DNA of 64,000 nt, from contig JAIOJX010000005.1 of the NCBI GenBank assembly GCA_022376925.1, positions 160,595,501-160,659,500 on the forward strand, in the 5' to 3' direction. The position numbers and the translations under genes are program-made. Positions 37,401 to 44,709 of this stretch are shown piece after piece; the stretch's first letter is position 1, and every line of letters starts with the position of its first letter. Source of the stretch: Tragulus kanchil. Its lineage: Eukaryota > Chordata > Mammalia > Artiodactyla > Tragulidae. The notes under the pieces are model-generated. The model was not told the DNA's origin. It made no database searches and saw only the letters and a program-made list of their open reading frames with translations.

Positions 37401-39678
37401 TGTTACCCCCACCAGCCTCTGGGCTGCTTCACCCGACCTCTGGGAGCCAGCACCCCTTTTGCAGAAGATTGTATATGCAAATACTTCCCATGCGTTTTAT
37501 ACCCCAGGATTATTTTGAGAATGACAAATGTGCAGTGAAAGATTTGGGGACCTTGAAGTGCTTCAGCGATACTGGCAGTCATACCATTGTTACTAAAAAG
37601 AAAGTCAAATTTATCCTCAGCCCCACAGAGGAGTTGAACATGGAATCCAGGCCATTTCTCCAGTCTGAGAACCTGCCCCTCCGTTTCTTTTTTCAGGGCC
37701 AGAAGGTGCTTAAGAGGCCCAGGTTTCCTAAGGCTAAAGGAGGACAGACCAAACTGTTCAGAAAGTGCACACAAACTGTAATGTGGATCTCTAAGTTGTC
37801 AAAGAAAGAAGCAAAACATTTTGAACCAACAAAGCAAATTGTTAGCAGTAACACTATGAGAATGCCTAACAGATCTCTCTGAGGCCCAATATGATAGAGG
37901 TTATTTGGTTAAAAACAAAACAAAAGAAAACAAAAAAACGAAACACAACCCAAAACCTAAAGTGAGCTTTTCCCCTGTACTGAGAAGACAGCTGTTAGTA
38001 ATCAACGGTCCCTCCAGCAGTGAAAAGGCCCTGCAGGTCACAGATTCATGGCAAGCTGAGAGCCATCCAGAAGCCTGTGATGGCCTTTTTCATTTCCCAA
38101 AGAAAATGTCCCAGGAAACAAATGCCCGGGGCATTCCTTCTCCTTCGGGATAAGGAAGCCACAGAGATCTGTTCCTTGGGTCTGATCAAGACCACTCTGC
38201 CCTGTCCTTTCCCAGAAGCTGGCCTCCTTCTAAGCCAAGCCCTTCCCATAGTGACAGCAGAGACAGCACCACCCACCGGCGCTGGCAAAGGCAGCAGGGC
38301 CACTCACATGTCCAAGATGAAGTAGAGGTCAAAGGAAGCCTGGCAAGAATTCTCGGTTTGTCTTTCCCGGGGCTTCCGGGGCCAGGGCCGGGGGCCATGG
38401 GCATGCAGGAAGCTTTCCGAGTCCTGGGTGAGGTGGCGGTAGAGCTTCCCCGAGTCCAGACTGGGGCGGTGGAGGTCTTTCCAGCCTGGACCACGGGGCT
38501 GGAGGCTCCCCGTGCTCAGCAGTGGGGGCGGCAGCACCAGCAGCAGGAAGAGCATACACCCCAACATTCCAGGGCTCCTGCTCCACATTTATTCTGGCCA
38601 CTCTGTGGCCTCCTGATGCTGGCCCCTCGGGCCACTTCAGATGGCCGCCTCCTCCGGCTCTTTGAGTTTCCAGGGCCCTTGGCCTCTCCAGCCCTTTCAC
38701 AGAAGTGTGGTGTGAGCCTCGTCTGGTACCTGCCCTGAGGGCAAAGAGGTGAAGATGGCTGACTTTGGGGGATGGCCCTTCCCCCGCCCCAAGGAGGCAG
38801 AATTCCCTGTGATCACCCTTGTGATGAACAGGAAGGTTGGCATGGTGACTTTGTGACCTGCAGTTCTGCTCAGTGTCCTGCCTGTGGACAGTCCCAGGGC
38901 CAGTCAAGAACTCTTTGGAGGGGCTGTAAGATGAGGTCTCTGCCTGTCCCTCATCCTAAACCCTCTCAGGTGGGCATGAGAATCCTGGGAAATTCTGCCT
39001 TTGTATCAGCTGAAAGAAGGCAGAGCAGAGAAAACAAAAACGAAACACAACCCAAAACCTAAAGTATTTTCCGAGGAAGACATGTTAGTAATCAACGGTC
39101 CCTCCAGCAGTGAAAAGGCCCTGCAGGTCACAGATTCATGGCAAGCTGAGAGCCATCCAGAAGCCTGTGATGGCCTTTTTCATTTCCCAAAGAAAATGTC
39201 CCAGGAAACAAATGCCCGGGGCATTCCTTCTCCTTCGGGATAAGGAAGCCACAGAGATCTGTTCCTTGGGTCTGATCAAGACCACTCTGCCCTGTCCTTT
39301 CCCAGAAGCTGGCCTCCTTCTAAGCCAAGCCCTTCCCATAGTGACAGCAGAGACAGCACCACCCACCGGCGCTGGCAAAGGCAGCAGGGCCACTCACATG
39401 TCCAAGATGAAGTAGAGGTCAAAGGAAGCCTGGCAAGAATTCTCGGTTTGTCTTTCCCGGGGCTTCCGGGGCCAGGGCCGGGGGCCATGGGCATGCAGGA
39501 AGCTTTCCGAGTCCTGGGTGAGGTGGCGGTAGAGCTTCCCCGAGTCCAGACTGGGGCGGTGGAGGTCTTTCCAGCCTGGACCACGGGGCTGGAGGCTCCC
39601 CGTGCTCAGCAGTGGGGGCGGCAGCACCAGCAGCAGGAAGAGCATACACCCCAACATTCCAGGGCTCCTGCTCCACAT
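6711..39678 (-). CDS. ANTXRL: ANTXRL 5' block, ten exons (signal peptide, vWA domain, start of Ig-like domain)
   Basis: Joining ten minus-strand exons (38588-38308, 26871-26800, 24133-24062, 19819-19738, 19632-19599, 17615-17536, 17457-17389, 17052-16972, 16872-16812, 6806-6711) gives 928 nt of uninterrupted frame; every junction has AG acceptor and GT donor and matching phase. The product starts with a signal peptide and continues into a von Willebrand A domain of the anthrax toxin receptor family. The metal-binding MIDAS residues are present: D93, S95, S97 (DMSGS), T161 and D193. The 68-residue spacing from D93 to T161 equals that in ANTXR2 (D50 to T118). The NNNW after the MIDAS loop favours ANTXRL over ANTXR1 or ANTXR2. 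Exons 9 and 10 enter the Ig-like domain. The family binds matrix ligands at the cell surface; the ANTXRL ligand is unknown to me. All ten exons lie in duplicated segments and occur twice. Exons after exon 10 were not found downstream. Confidence 0.85.
7809..7904 (-). CDS. ANTXRL: ANTXRL exon 10, second copy
   Basis: Same translation as 6711-6806, offset 1,098 bp, within the repeat 6217-7303 / 7315-8401. Confidence 0.6.
8402..9365. other. Single-copy intronic stretch, no gene seen
   Basis: This lies in the intron between ANTXRL exons 10 and 9, between two duplicated blocks. No exon with family motifs and no recognised repeat was seen. Confidence 0.5.
9366..11477 (+). repeat. Direct duplication 5: 9366-10397 / 10447-11477
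   Basis: Offset 1,080-1,081 bp. The spacer contains a 37-bp piece found again at 11541-11577 beyond the second copy. Confidence 0.95.
9930..10160 (+). repeat. MIR SINE fossil
   Basis: CTCCTACTATGCACCAGTC, then CCATTTTACAGAGAGGGAGACTG and GGTCAAGTCACTTCCC follow the MIR consensus in plus orientation. A 139-codon plus frame across it is fortuitous. Second copy at ~11010-11240. Confidence 0.75.
11478..12803. other. Single-copy intronic stretch with a decayed LINE-like piece
   Basis: Most of it shows nothing recognisable. About 12260-12470 resembles the end of an old L1 (GGTCCATCCATGCAATGGCATATT, TACATATAAAAGATGAATTG). Long frames on both strands lack family features. Confidence 0.45.
12804..15051 (+). 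repeat. Direct duplication 6: 12804-13914 / 13941-15051
   Basis: Offset 1,137 bp; intronic. Confidence 0.95.
12960..13440 (+). mobile_element. Ancient LINE-1 3'-end-like fragment
   Basis: GTCGAAACTCATCAAATGGTGCACTTAAG, then A-rich blocks and CCTCAATAAAAGATG, are typical of old mammalian L1 3' ends. TCTATAGGTTTGAAATGTTCGGTCATAAAAG near 13370-13400 is similar. The copy at ~14097-14577 is part of the direct repeat. Confidence 0.5.
15052..16781. other. Single-copy intronic stretch with AC-rich tract
   Basis: A MIR-like piece may lie near 15665-15790. An imperfect AC-rich tract (ACACACAGAG, TACACACTCACAG, ACACACTATG) runs about 16480-16790. No gene was seen. Confidence 0.5.
16812..16872 (-). CDS. 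ANTXRL: ANTXRL exon 9: vWA to Ig-like linker (SCIE...VICIG)
   Basis: Acceptor TTCTTTTAG region and donor GTAAGA; 61 nt, phase 0 in and phase 1 out. It encodes LEMRSCIEITAVEPSVICIG, matching the two-cysteine linker SCIE...STICAG of ANTXR1. Second copy at 17895-17955. Confidence 0.88.
16972..17052 (-). CDS. ANTXRL: ANTXRL exon 8: last vWA helix
   Basis: Acceptor CATTCCTCTAG and donor GTGAGT; 81 nt, phase 0 both ends. It encodes LMEIADSPYHVFAVDQGFKA and then LKYIIDP, the ANTXR IADS..HVF..GF.AL motif that ends the vWA domain. Second copy at 18054-18134. Confidence 0.9.
17389..17457 (-). CDS. ANTXRL: ANTXRL exon 7: GATVYCVGVKDF strand
   Basis: Acceptor TTCCTCATAG and donor GTAATT; 69 nt, phase 0 both ends. 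It encodes AEKARKMGATVYCVGVKDFE and then EHQ, nearly the ANTXR1 wording (GAIVYCVGVKDF). Second copy at 18471-18539. Confidence 0.9.
17536..17615 (-). CDS. ANTXRL: ANTXRL exon 6: MIDAS aspartate (MIICLTDG)
   Basis: Acceptor CTTTCTGCAG and donor GTGAGT; 80 nt, phase 1 in and phase 0 out. It encodes SKVHSMIICLTDGTLEESSL and then RDTIEE. D193 of LTDG is the last MIDAS residue; the buried MIICL strand is typical of the fold. Second copy at 18618-18697. Confidence 0.9.
17895..18697 (-). CDS. ANTXRL: ANTXRL exons 6-9, second copies
   Basis: Exons 6 (18618-18697), 7 (18471-18539), 8 (18054-18134) and 9 (17895-17955) recur in the same order, offset 1,082-1,083 bp, with unchanged translations. The two 1.08-kb units abut directly near 17866. 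Confidence 0.6.
19599..19632 (-). CDS. ANTXRL: ANTXRL exon 5: 34-nt helix exon
   Basis: Acceptor TTTGTCGCAG and donor GTAAGC. The very short exon encodes ANEQIQKAHSE plus one base (phase 0 in, phase 1 out). It corresponds to the ASEQI-type helix in ANTXR1. It lies only 105 bp from exon 4. Second copy at 20680-20713. Confidence 0.85.
19738..19819 (-). CDS. ANTXRL: ANTXRL exon 4: MIDAS threonine (GATFMQEGF)
   Basis: Acceptor CTTTTTTTCAG and donor GTACAG; 82 nt, phase 2 in and phase 0 out. The first base completes an Arg codon with exon 3. It encodes NEILDGLIKLQNVVPTGATF and then MQEGFKK. Thr161 in GATFM is the MIDAS threonine; the residue before it is Ala where ANTXR1/2 have Asp. Second copy at 20819-20900. 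Confidence 0.88.
20680..20900 (-). CDS. ANTXRL: ANTXRL exons 4 and 5, second copies
   Basis: Exon 4 is repeated at 20819-20900 and exon 5 at 20680-20713, each offset 1,081 bp from the first copy, with the same translation and splice signals. They lie in the repeat 19505-20564 / 20588-21646. Confidence 0.6.
21543..23726 (+). repeat. Direct duplication 9: 21543-22644 / 22643-23726
   Basis: Offset 1,082-1,100 bp; the second copy lacks ~18 bp near 22690 and has a shorter poly-T. Its left ~100 bp also occurs at ~20462-20564. Confidence 0.95.
22090..22191. mobile_element. Short T-rich retro-insertion with target-site duplication
   Basis: A ~75-bp T-rich insertion (poly-T, ATACTTTATTG, TTCTTTATTTTAAGATTTTAG) is flanked on both sides by the direct repeat GAACCCTTCACTTCTT. 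This is what a very short, 5'-truncated antisense LINE or SINE insertion leaves. The second copy of the region (~23170-23273) has a poly-T about three bases shorter. Confidence 0.6.
24062..24133 (-). CDS. ANTXRL: ANTXRL exon 3: vWA strand LRMSFITFST
   Basis: Acceptor TCCTCCCCAG and donor GTAAGT. The 72-nt exon joins exon 2 in phase 2 to read N-PTLRMSFITFSTMGHTL and then MKLTSD-R. This matches the hydrophobic second strand and following loop of the ANTXR vWA domain (RMSFIVFST-type motif). Second copy at 25140-25211. Confidence 0.88.
24530..24815 (+). repeat. L2 LINE fossil, first part
   Basis: CT-rich, L2-like text, duplicated at ~25608-25896 and then continued in 25897-26066 and 26367-26640. 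Family call is by general resemblance only. Confidence 0.4.
25140..25211 (-). CDS. ANTXRL: ANTXRL exon 3, second copy
   Basis: Same translation as 24062-24133 at an offset of 1,078 bp, in the repeat 23751-24815 / 24829-25896. Confidence 0.6.
25897..26640 (+). repeat. L2 LINE fossil, interrupted by a SINE
   Basis: The text resembles the L2 3' region (TTCAGGACCTAGTCCAGAATTCCACATCC, GAAACCATCCTTGACTTTCC, GGTCCTTAAGGGCAGACTGTGTC). It is split by the SINE at 26083-26350. Confidence 0.55.
26083..26350 (-). mobile_element. tRNA-Glu-derived SINE, lineage-type copy 1
   Basis: In antisense it ends with GGACCACCAGGGAAGC, the complement of a tRNA-Glu-like head, and starts with poly-T. It is flanked by a perfect 16-bp target-site duplication (CCTCCTAATAGTTCTT at 26067-26082 and 26351-26366). 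The body has the GCACCGGCTCTGGGTGCATGC block shared with the copies at 29.4, 33.0 and 52.1 kb. Confidence 0.9.
26800..26871 (-). CDS. ANTXRL: ANTXRL exon 2: MIDAS loop SGSVNNNW and helix 1
   Basis: Acceptor CATTTTCAG, then GTCAGGCAGTGTG; the first base completes the Met codon of exon 1. It encodes SGSVNNNWMDIYSFVEELV and ends KKFD plus AA before a GTATGA donor. S95 and S97 of the MIDAS are here. The exon is 72 nt, phase 2 at both ends, and joins exon 3 to give Asn. Second copy at 27884-27955. Confidence 0.88.
27311..27342 (+). repeat. (TG)n microsatellite
   Basis: About 14 uninterrupted TG units, repeated at 28395-28426 in the duplicated copy. Confidence 0.9.
27478..27650 (+). repeat. MIR SINE fossil
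   Basis: CATTGAGATGTATGTACCAGGCACTC, then CATTTTACAGATAAGAAAGCTGAGG and TGCCCAAGG follow MIR in plus orientation. The copy at ~28562-28708 is cut at the duplication end. Confidence 0.8.
27884..27955 (-). CDS. ANTXRL: ANTXRL exon 2, second copy
   Basis: Same translation as 26800-26871, offset 1,084 bp, inside the direct repeat 26569-27624 / 27653-28708. Both copies keep the splice signals. Confidence 0.6.
28709..29351 (+). mobile_element. Old LINE-1 3' region, sense
   Basis: It starts with TTTGCAGATGACATGATA (the ADDM region), then jumps to the ORF2 end: GGTGAGAATGTACAGAAAAGGG, CACTGTGGAAAACAATATGG, TACAGTGGAGTATAATTCAGCC. This implies an internal deletion. The frames are broken. Confidence 0.75.
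29352..29698 (-). mobile_element. tRNA-Glu-derived SINE, lineage-type copy 2
   Basis: Antisense copy with the full 3' body (GGCGGGCCACTTCTACCGG) and the tRNA-like head at the right end. Imperfect target-site duplications CATGTTTTATT / AATGTTTTATT flank it. It is inserted in old LINE-1 sequence within ANTXRL intron 1. Confidence 0.88.
30062..30305 (-). mobile_element. CHR-type tRNA-Glu SINE, degraded
   Basis: Antisense: ATTTTTGGCTGTGCTATG, CCTGCAGCGTGTGGAATCTTCCC, GACCAGGGACCGAATC, and CACTGGACCCCCAATGAAGTCC as the diverged tRNA head. Confidence 0.7.
30306..32322 (+). repeat. Direct duplication 12: 30306-31332 / 31333-32322
   Basis: Offset 1,027 bp falling to 990 bp after a 37-bp deletion in the second copy near 31714; the copies abut. 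Confidence 0.95.
32379..32552 (+). mobile_element. Bov-A2-like SINE with internal (TG)n
   Basis: CACTTCAGTCGTGTCTGACTCTG appears twice around a TG repeat. AGCCTGCCAGG-like text, CCATAGAATTCTCCAGGCAAG and GAGTGGGTTGCCAT follow, as in the dimeric ruminant Bov-A2 element. This is one of the strongest ruminant markers in the window. Confidence 0.82.
33032..33357 (+). mobile_element. tRNA-Glu-derived SINE, lineage-type copy 3
   Basis: Sense copy beginning GGGCTTCCCCTGGTGGTCCA. It has pol III A-box-like TGGTCCAGTGGG and B-box GGTTCGATCCC, the body GTGTCCAATTACCGAGCCGGAGC, and a 3' AAATAAATAAATAA plus poly-A tail. The perfect 16-bp target-site duplication AAGAATTAATTTTATC lies at 33016-33031 and 33358-33373. 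It is the cleanest copy. Confidence 0.92.
33533..35712 (+). repeat. Direct duplication 13: 33533-34621 / 34622-35712
   Basis: Offset 1,089 bp; the copies abut. Confidence 0.95.
35713..37926. other. Single-copy stretch 3' of exon 1 (ANTXRL intron 1) with one MIR
   Basis: A MIR-like piece lies about 35930-36100 (CCCATTGTGCAGATGGGGATGCTGAGGC, GTGACTTGCC). The remainder has several long frames on both strands (up to 170 codons), but without signal peptide, domain motifs or consistent splice sites. Confidence 0.5.
38308..38588 (-). CDS. ANTXRL: ANTXRL exon 1: start codon, signal peptide, start of vWA
   Basis: ATG at 38588. The first ~26 residues are a classical signal peptide with a leucine-rich core (MLFLLLVLPPPLL), followed by a basic, His/Arg/Pro-rich linker and then CQASFDLYFILD, the first strand of the vWA domain. 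The donor is GTGAGT at 38307, leaving codon phase 2; the AT at the exon end joins the G opening exon 2 to give Met. In ANTXR1/2 this position is Lys (DKSGS), so DMSGS is a small departure that leaves the metal-binding D and S residues intact. A second copy lies 1,090 bp upstream in transcript terms. Confidence 0.85.
39398..39678 (-). CDS. ANTXRL: ANTXRL exon 1, second copy in a local direct duplication
   Basis: The translation is the same as the copy at 38308-38588, with the same GTGAGT donor. The flanking DNA is the same for about 1.1 kb, with only small indels (for example one extra base just upstream of the start codon). I read it as an assembly duplicate, not a real alternative first exon. 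Confidence 0.6.
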
Positions 39679-39896
39679 TTATTCTGGCCACTCTGTGGCC
39701 TCCCTGGATGCTGGCCCCTCGGGCCACTTCAGATGGCCGCCTCCTCCGGCTCTTTGAGTTTCCAGGGCCCTTGGCCTCTCCAGCCCTTTCACAGAAGTGT
39801 GGTGTGAGCCTCGTCTGGTACCTGCCCTGAGGGCAAAGAGGTGAAGATGGCTGACTTTGGGGGATGGCCCTTCCCCCGCCCCAAGGAGGCAGAATT

Positions 39897-42081
39897 CCCT
39901 GTGATCACCCTTGTGATGAACAGGAAGGTTGGCATGGTGACTTTGTGACCTGCAGTTCTGCTCAGTGTCCTGCCTGTGGACAGTCCCAGGGGCCAGTCAA
40001 GAACTCTTTGGAGGGGCTGTAAGATGAGGTCTCTGCCTGTCCCTCATCCTAAACCCTCTCAGGTGGGCATGAGAATCCTGGGGAAATTCTGCCTTTGTAT
40101 CAGCTGAAAGAAGGCAGAGCAGAGGTGTCTTAGATAAGAACGCCGCCATCAGGATGCCCTCTAGGAACTGGGAGTATATGATCATTCGTGTGACCCAGTG
40201 GCTGGGAGGACCTAGAAGGGGAAGAAGGTCCTGCAAGGATATCAAGTCCCTTGTGAATGAAGGACAGGCCAGTTATTGACCCTGTGTGAAAACCACCACA
40301 AATTGAATGATAAAACAGAAACATAGTCTGTTTTGCTCACAGTTTCTGGACCAGAAATTCAGAAAACGCTGAGTGATAATGGCTTGTCTCTGCTCCATGG
40401 ACAAACATGCAAAAACTATAATGGGGTGAGGTGGGTTCACAGCATTAGTGTGTGCCCAGTAGTGCAAGACGGTTAGAAGGAGACCCTTAGTCAGCTGCCC
40501 AGTTCTTCAAGACAGTTGGGTGAGGAGTGGATTGTGGCCTTCTCCCCACTTTGCCCTGGGGCCCTCCATCCCGGCCCTCCAGCCTCAGGCCAGCAGGTGA
40601 GCTGGGGCCTGGCAACAGGCTGAGGGCGGTGTCCTGTCCTGCGGAGTTCCTGAGCCCTCGTTACAGCCACCCACTGACCAGGCCTCAGGCATGAAGCATC
40701 CCATCTATTTTTTTTTTTTTAAGGAGTGACCTAGTGGTGGCAATGATCTCTGTGGGTGGCAATTCACAGGACCCAGCCCCTACTTGGGCATCCTGAGGAG
40801 CCTGAGGGCCAGCAGCAACCTGGGCTCCTGGCTCCCTCAGTGCTGACAGCTGGGCTGGGTCTGGAGCCCTGGCTCTGAGGGCATCCCTGGCTGAGATCTA
40901 CCTCCCAGACTGACCTGGACACAAGTGGAGGTCCCAGACGTGGGTTCTGGCTCAGCCCCTGCACAGACCGCCTCCTTTGCTGGTGTGTGAGCTCGACCTG
41001 CCCTGAGCAAAACTGACTTTGGGGATGCCTCCCCCCTCCCTGTGATCACCCTTGTGATGATCAGGAAGGTTGGCATGGTGACTTTGTGACCTGCAGTTCT
41101 GCTCAGTGTCCTGCCTGTGGACAGTCCCAGGGCCAGTCAAGAACTCTTTGGAGGGGCTGTAAGATGAGGTCTCTGCCTGTCCCTCATCCTAAACCCTCTC
41201 AGGTGGGCATGAGAATCCTGGGGAAATTCTGCCTTTGTATCAGCTGAAAGAAGGCAGAGCAGAGGTGTCTTAGATAAGAACGCCGCCATCAGGATGCCCT
41301 CTAGGAACTGGGAGTATATGATCATTCGTGTGACCCAGTGGCTGGGAGGACCTAGAAGGGGAAGAAGGTCCTGCAAGGATATCAAGTCCCTTGTGAATGA
41401 AGGACAGGCCAGTTATTGACCCTGTGTGAAAACCACCACAAATTGAATGATAAAACAGAAACATAGTCTGTTTTGCTCACAGTTCTGCGGACCAGAAATT
41501 CAGAAAACGCTGAGTGATAATGGCTTGTCTCTGCTCCATGGACAAACATGCAAAAACTATAATGGGGTGAGGTGGGTTCACAGCATTAGTGTGTGCCCAG
41601 TAGTGCAAGACGGTTAGAAGGAGACCCTTAGTCAGCTGCCCAGTTCTTCAAGACAGTTGGGTGAGGAGTGGATTGTGGCCTTCTCCCCACTTTGCCCTGG
41701 GGCCCTCCATCCCGGCCCTCCAGCCTCAGGCCAGCAGGTGAGCTGGGGCCTGGCAACAGGCTGAGGGCGGTGTCCTGTCCTGCGGAGTTCCTGAGCCCTC
41801 GTTACAGCCACCCACTGACCAGGCCTCAGGCATGAAGCATCCCATCTATTTTTTTTTTTTTAAGGAGTGACCTAGTGGTGGCAATGATCTCTGTGGGTGG
41901 CAATTCACAGGACCCAGCCCCTACTTGGGCATCCTGAGGAGCCTGAGGGCCAGCAGCAACCTGGGCTCCTGGCTCCCTCAGTGCTGACAGCTGGGCTGGG
42001 TCTGGAGCCCTGGCTCTGAGGGCATCCCTGGCTGAGATCTACCTCCCCAGACTGACCTGGACACAAGTGGAGGTCCCAGAC
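39897..42081 (+). repeat. Direct duplication 15: 39897-40940 / 41038-42081
   Basis: Offset 1,139-1,141 bp; overlaps duplication 14. The spacer 40941-41037 mixes pieces of sequence found at ~39850 and ~42110. Confidence 0.95.
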
Positions 42082-42339
42082 TGGGTGGTGGGTGATGTCC
42101 TGGGCAGAGTAACCAGCCCCTGCACAGACCGCCTCCTTTTAGCCAGGAGGGTGAAAATCAAGTCTTGGAATCTTTAATGTGGGACTCCAAAGAAATAAAA
42201 TGAGGAATATTGATGTCTCTTTGCTTAAGGGATTTGTTAGGGGTTTAAAGTCAAAAGGAGGCAAGAAGAGAGAACTAAAGGCCTCCTCTTCTCTTTCTTT
42301 TTTTCTTCTTTTTATTAATACACAAGTGATGCTTTTTTT

Positions 42340-42440
42340 AAAAACAATTTTTAAAATTTATTTATTTTTGGCTATTCTGGGTTTTCACTGCTGCTACCAG
42401 TTCTTCTCTAGTTGCAGGGAATGGGGGCTGCATTAACCTC
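42340..42440 (-). mobile_element. CHR-type SINE, partial
   Basis: AAAATTTATTTATTTTTGGCTATTCTGGGTTTTCACTGCTGC and TCTCTAGTTGCAGGGAATGGGGGCTGC match the 3' body of CHR SINEs, antisense. The rest is missing. Confidence 0.65.
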
Positions 42441-42588
42441 AACCAGGGCATTGTTCATTGACTGGGAACACTTCCCACTTATCAGCCCTGCTAGCCTGGG
42501 AACAACTTGAGAGCTGAGTCTATTTATCTTCTTCTTTTTTTTGCAATTTATTTTTTTTTCACTCAGTATTTTATCTATTTTTTTTTTA

Positions 42589-42627
42589 GTCCCCTGGAGG
42601 AGGAAATGGCAATTCATTCCAGTATTA
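42589..42627 (+). mobile_element. Bov-tA fragment
   Basis: CCCCTGGAGGAGGAAATGGCAATTCATTCCAGTATT matches the middle of Bov-tA. Confidence 0.55.
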
Positions 42628-42654
42628 TTTTATTATTATTATTACTATTATTTT

Positions 42655-42997
42655 TTATTTTATTTATTTATTTTTGTGTATTCTTGGTTTTCACTGCTGC
42701 CACCGGCTCTTACCTAGTTGCAGGGAGTGGGGGCGACTCTGTAGCTGAAGTGAGCAGGATTCTTGTTGCGGTGACTTCTCTTGTTGTGCAACTCGGGCTC
42801 TAGGGCACACGGGCTTCAGTAGTTGCGGCACATGGGCTCAACACTTGCGGCTCTGAGGCTCTAGAGCACAGGCTCAATATTGTGGTTCACGGGCTTAGTT
42901 GCTCCACAGCATGTGGGACGTTTTCGGATCAGGGATCGAACTTGTGTTTCCTGCATTGGCAGGCAAACTCTTCAGCACTGAGCTATCAGGGAAGTTC
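42655..42997 (-). mobile_element. CHR-2-like tRNA-Glu SINE, near full length
   Basis: Antisense element containing CTTGTTGCGGTGACTTCTCTTG, GGGCTTCAGTAGTTGCGGCAC, CTTAGTTGCTCCACAGCATGTGGGA, GATCAGGGATCGAAC and a tRNA-like end ATCAGGGAAGTTC. CHR SINEs are shared by cetaceans, hippos and ruminants. Confidence 0.85.
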
Positions 42998-43076
42998 TCC
43001 CCTTCCCTTTCTTTTCAGAACAGAGAATGTCATTTATTTATTTATTTATTTTGAGAATGACATTTACAGGCACACT

Positions 43077-43320
43077 GTGATCTGACCTCAGGAACCAAAG
43101 ACCTGACTCCTAAAAGTCTGGAACAACTAACCACGCCCCGACCTCACCTTTCCTATAAAAGGGCTTTTGCTGAAAGCTTTTGAGGAGTTAGACTTTTAAG
43201 GCATGATGCACTTGGCTCTTGCCTGGCCCTACAATAAATCTTTCTTTGCTCCAAACTCTAACATTTCGGTATTGTTTGGTTTCATTGTGGGTAGGGCACA
43301 AGGACTTGTTTGGGTAACAA
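43077..43320 (+). mobile_element. Solitary retroviral LTR-like segment 1
   Basis: GACCTCACCTTTCCTATAAAAGGGC gives a TATA box at 43154-43160. A polyadenylation signal AATAAA lies at 43233-43238. A T-rich U5-like stretch follows and ends near GTTTGGGTAACA. No viral gene frames adjoin. Family not assigned. Confidence 0.55.
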
Positions 43321-43799
43321 AATTATTCACTCTTTCAAGTAAATTTTAGAAGTAGCATACTGTCTTCATGCCCCTCAAACCCTCTAATATTTGATTACAA
43401 TAACTGTAAATATTTTGAGGGATTTGAATCTGCAATCTAGACTCCTATCAGTGAAGATGGCAATGTCATCATTTATTTGGGTTGTTTTCAGTGGCTTTGT
43501 ATAAATTTCCCTATGAATATCATGACCTTTATTTGTCAAGTGCCTCCCCTATACATACTGTATTTTTGATGCTATTGAAATAGCATTTTAGTATGGAGCT
43601 TCAAAACTATCGCTATCCTCAAGAAATTTACTTATTTACTGCTATAACTCACCCATTTTTCAAAGTTTGAGCTCCTTTTATTTCACCCCATTTATGTTTA
43701 AAAAAAGAATCACTTTTGTACAATGTTTCCATATTTTAAATTTGGTTGTTTCATTATAGTCTCATAATAGCATTTTATTCCATCATGCTTCCTATTAGC

Positions 43800-44240
43800 T
43801 AGTGGTTAGAGTGTGAAACTGATAGGGACAGAGTAGAATAGGTAGGTGGTTGTAGAGTCCTAGGAGGGGTTGGTAGGTAGAAGGGAGACACCTGAGAAAG
43901 GTTGGGAGACCAGTGAGTTGACGGTAACTCAGGAGAGCTGCTCCTTGTTCAGTAAAGCAGGCTTGACTGCGTATAAACAGCTGATGAAGGAGGAGCTGGC
44001 GAAGAAGCAACCAATGATGTATGTCCTACATCTGCGTCTACTTGAGGGGGGCGGTCTTCTACCATCCTATATATATTGGTGCCCACTCAATTGAAGAGAG
44101 AGAGCAGAGCTTTCCTGCCTGCCCGCTTGCACCTCTTACAAGTGTTCTATCCTAATAAATCCTCTTCTTGTCTATCACTCTGCCTCTCGCTGAATTCCTT
44201 CTGCATTGAGGCATGAAGAACCTGAGCCTCCGTGGGTCCA
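43800..44240 (+). mobile_element. Retroviral LTR-like segment 2
   Basis: It contains TATATATAT at 44069-44077, AATAAAT at 44154-44160 and a CT-rich R/U5-like region. It is directly followed by a 50-bp tandem array, as in the leader of some ruminant endogenous retroviruses. No gag, pol or env frames follow. Confidence 0.5.
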
Positions 44241-44260
44241 GACGTTGGGTGAGTGCTGGA

Positions 44261-44510
44261 TTAAGTCCTGGCCGCGTGGGTTCAAGTTCCAGACAGGGTT
44301 TTGGCCGGGATTGAGTCCTGACTATGTGGGTTCAAGTCCCAAGCAGGGTTTTGGCTGGGGTTAAACCTTAGCCACGTGAGTTTGAGTCCCAAACCAGGTT
44401 TTGGCTAGGTTCAAGCCCCAGCCACGTGGGTTCAAGTCCCAAACAGAGTTTTGGCTGGAATTCAAGCTCCAGTCACATGAGTTCATGTCCCAAGCAGGGT
44501 TCGATCAGGT
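44261..44510 (+). repeat. Five-unit ~50-bp tandem repeat downstream of LTR
   Basis: Units start at 44261, 44311, 44361, 44410 and 44461 and are 49-51 bp each. The core pattern is a GCCACGTGGG-like word, then TTCAAGTCCCAAACAGGG and TTTTGGCTGG. The units have diverged from one another. Each carries GGTTCAAGTCCC or a variant, close to a tRNA T-arm / pol III B-box sequence. Confidence 0.85.
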
Positions 44511-44709
44511 CTGGGCCCTGGGGTTTTGTCTCAAATTGAGGTAAAACCCTTTCAAAACTTGGTGAGATTTAGGTTAATTGTTGTTGTTGATTTTGTTCTT
44601 TTTGCCTCACTTCAGGAGACATGGTACATGATCGTTTGTATTTTTACTGATATGAGATTGGTCCACGAGATCAAGTTTGCCAGTCAGTTCTTACTATTAG
44701 ATTTCTCTC

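Larger units (their letters stand above)
37927..40123 (+). repeat. Direct duplication 14: 37927-39030 / 39029-40123
   Basis: Offset 1,090-1,102 bp; carries exon 1. Confidence 0.95.

Noticed and set aside
43077..44520. A complete endogenous retrovirus between the two LTR-like pieces
   Set aside because: The pieces differ from each other, are under 1 kb apart, and no gag, pol or env frame lies between or after them.
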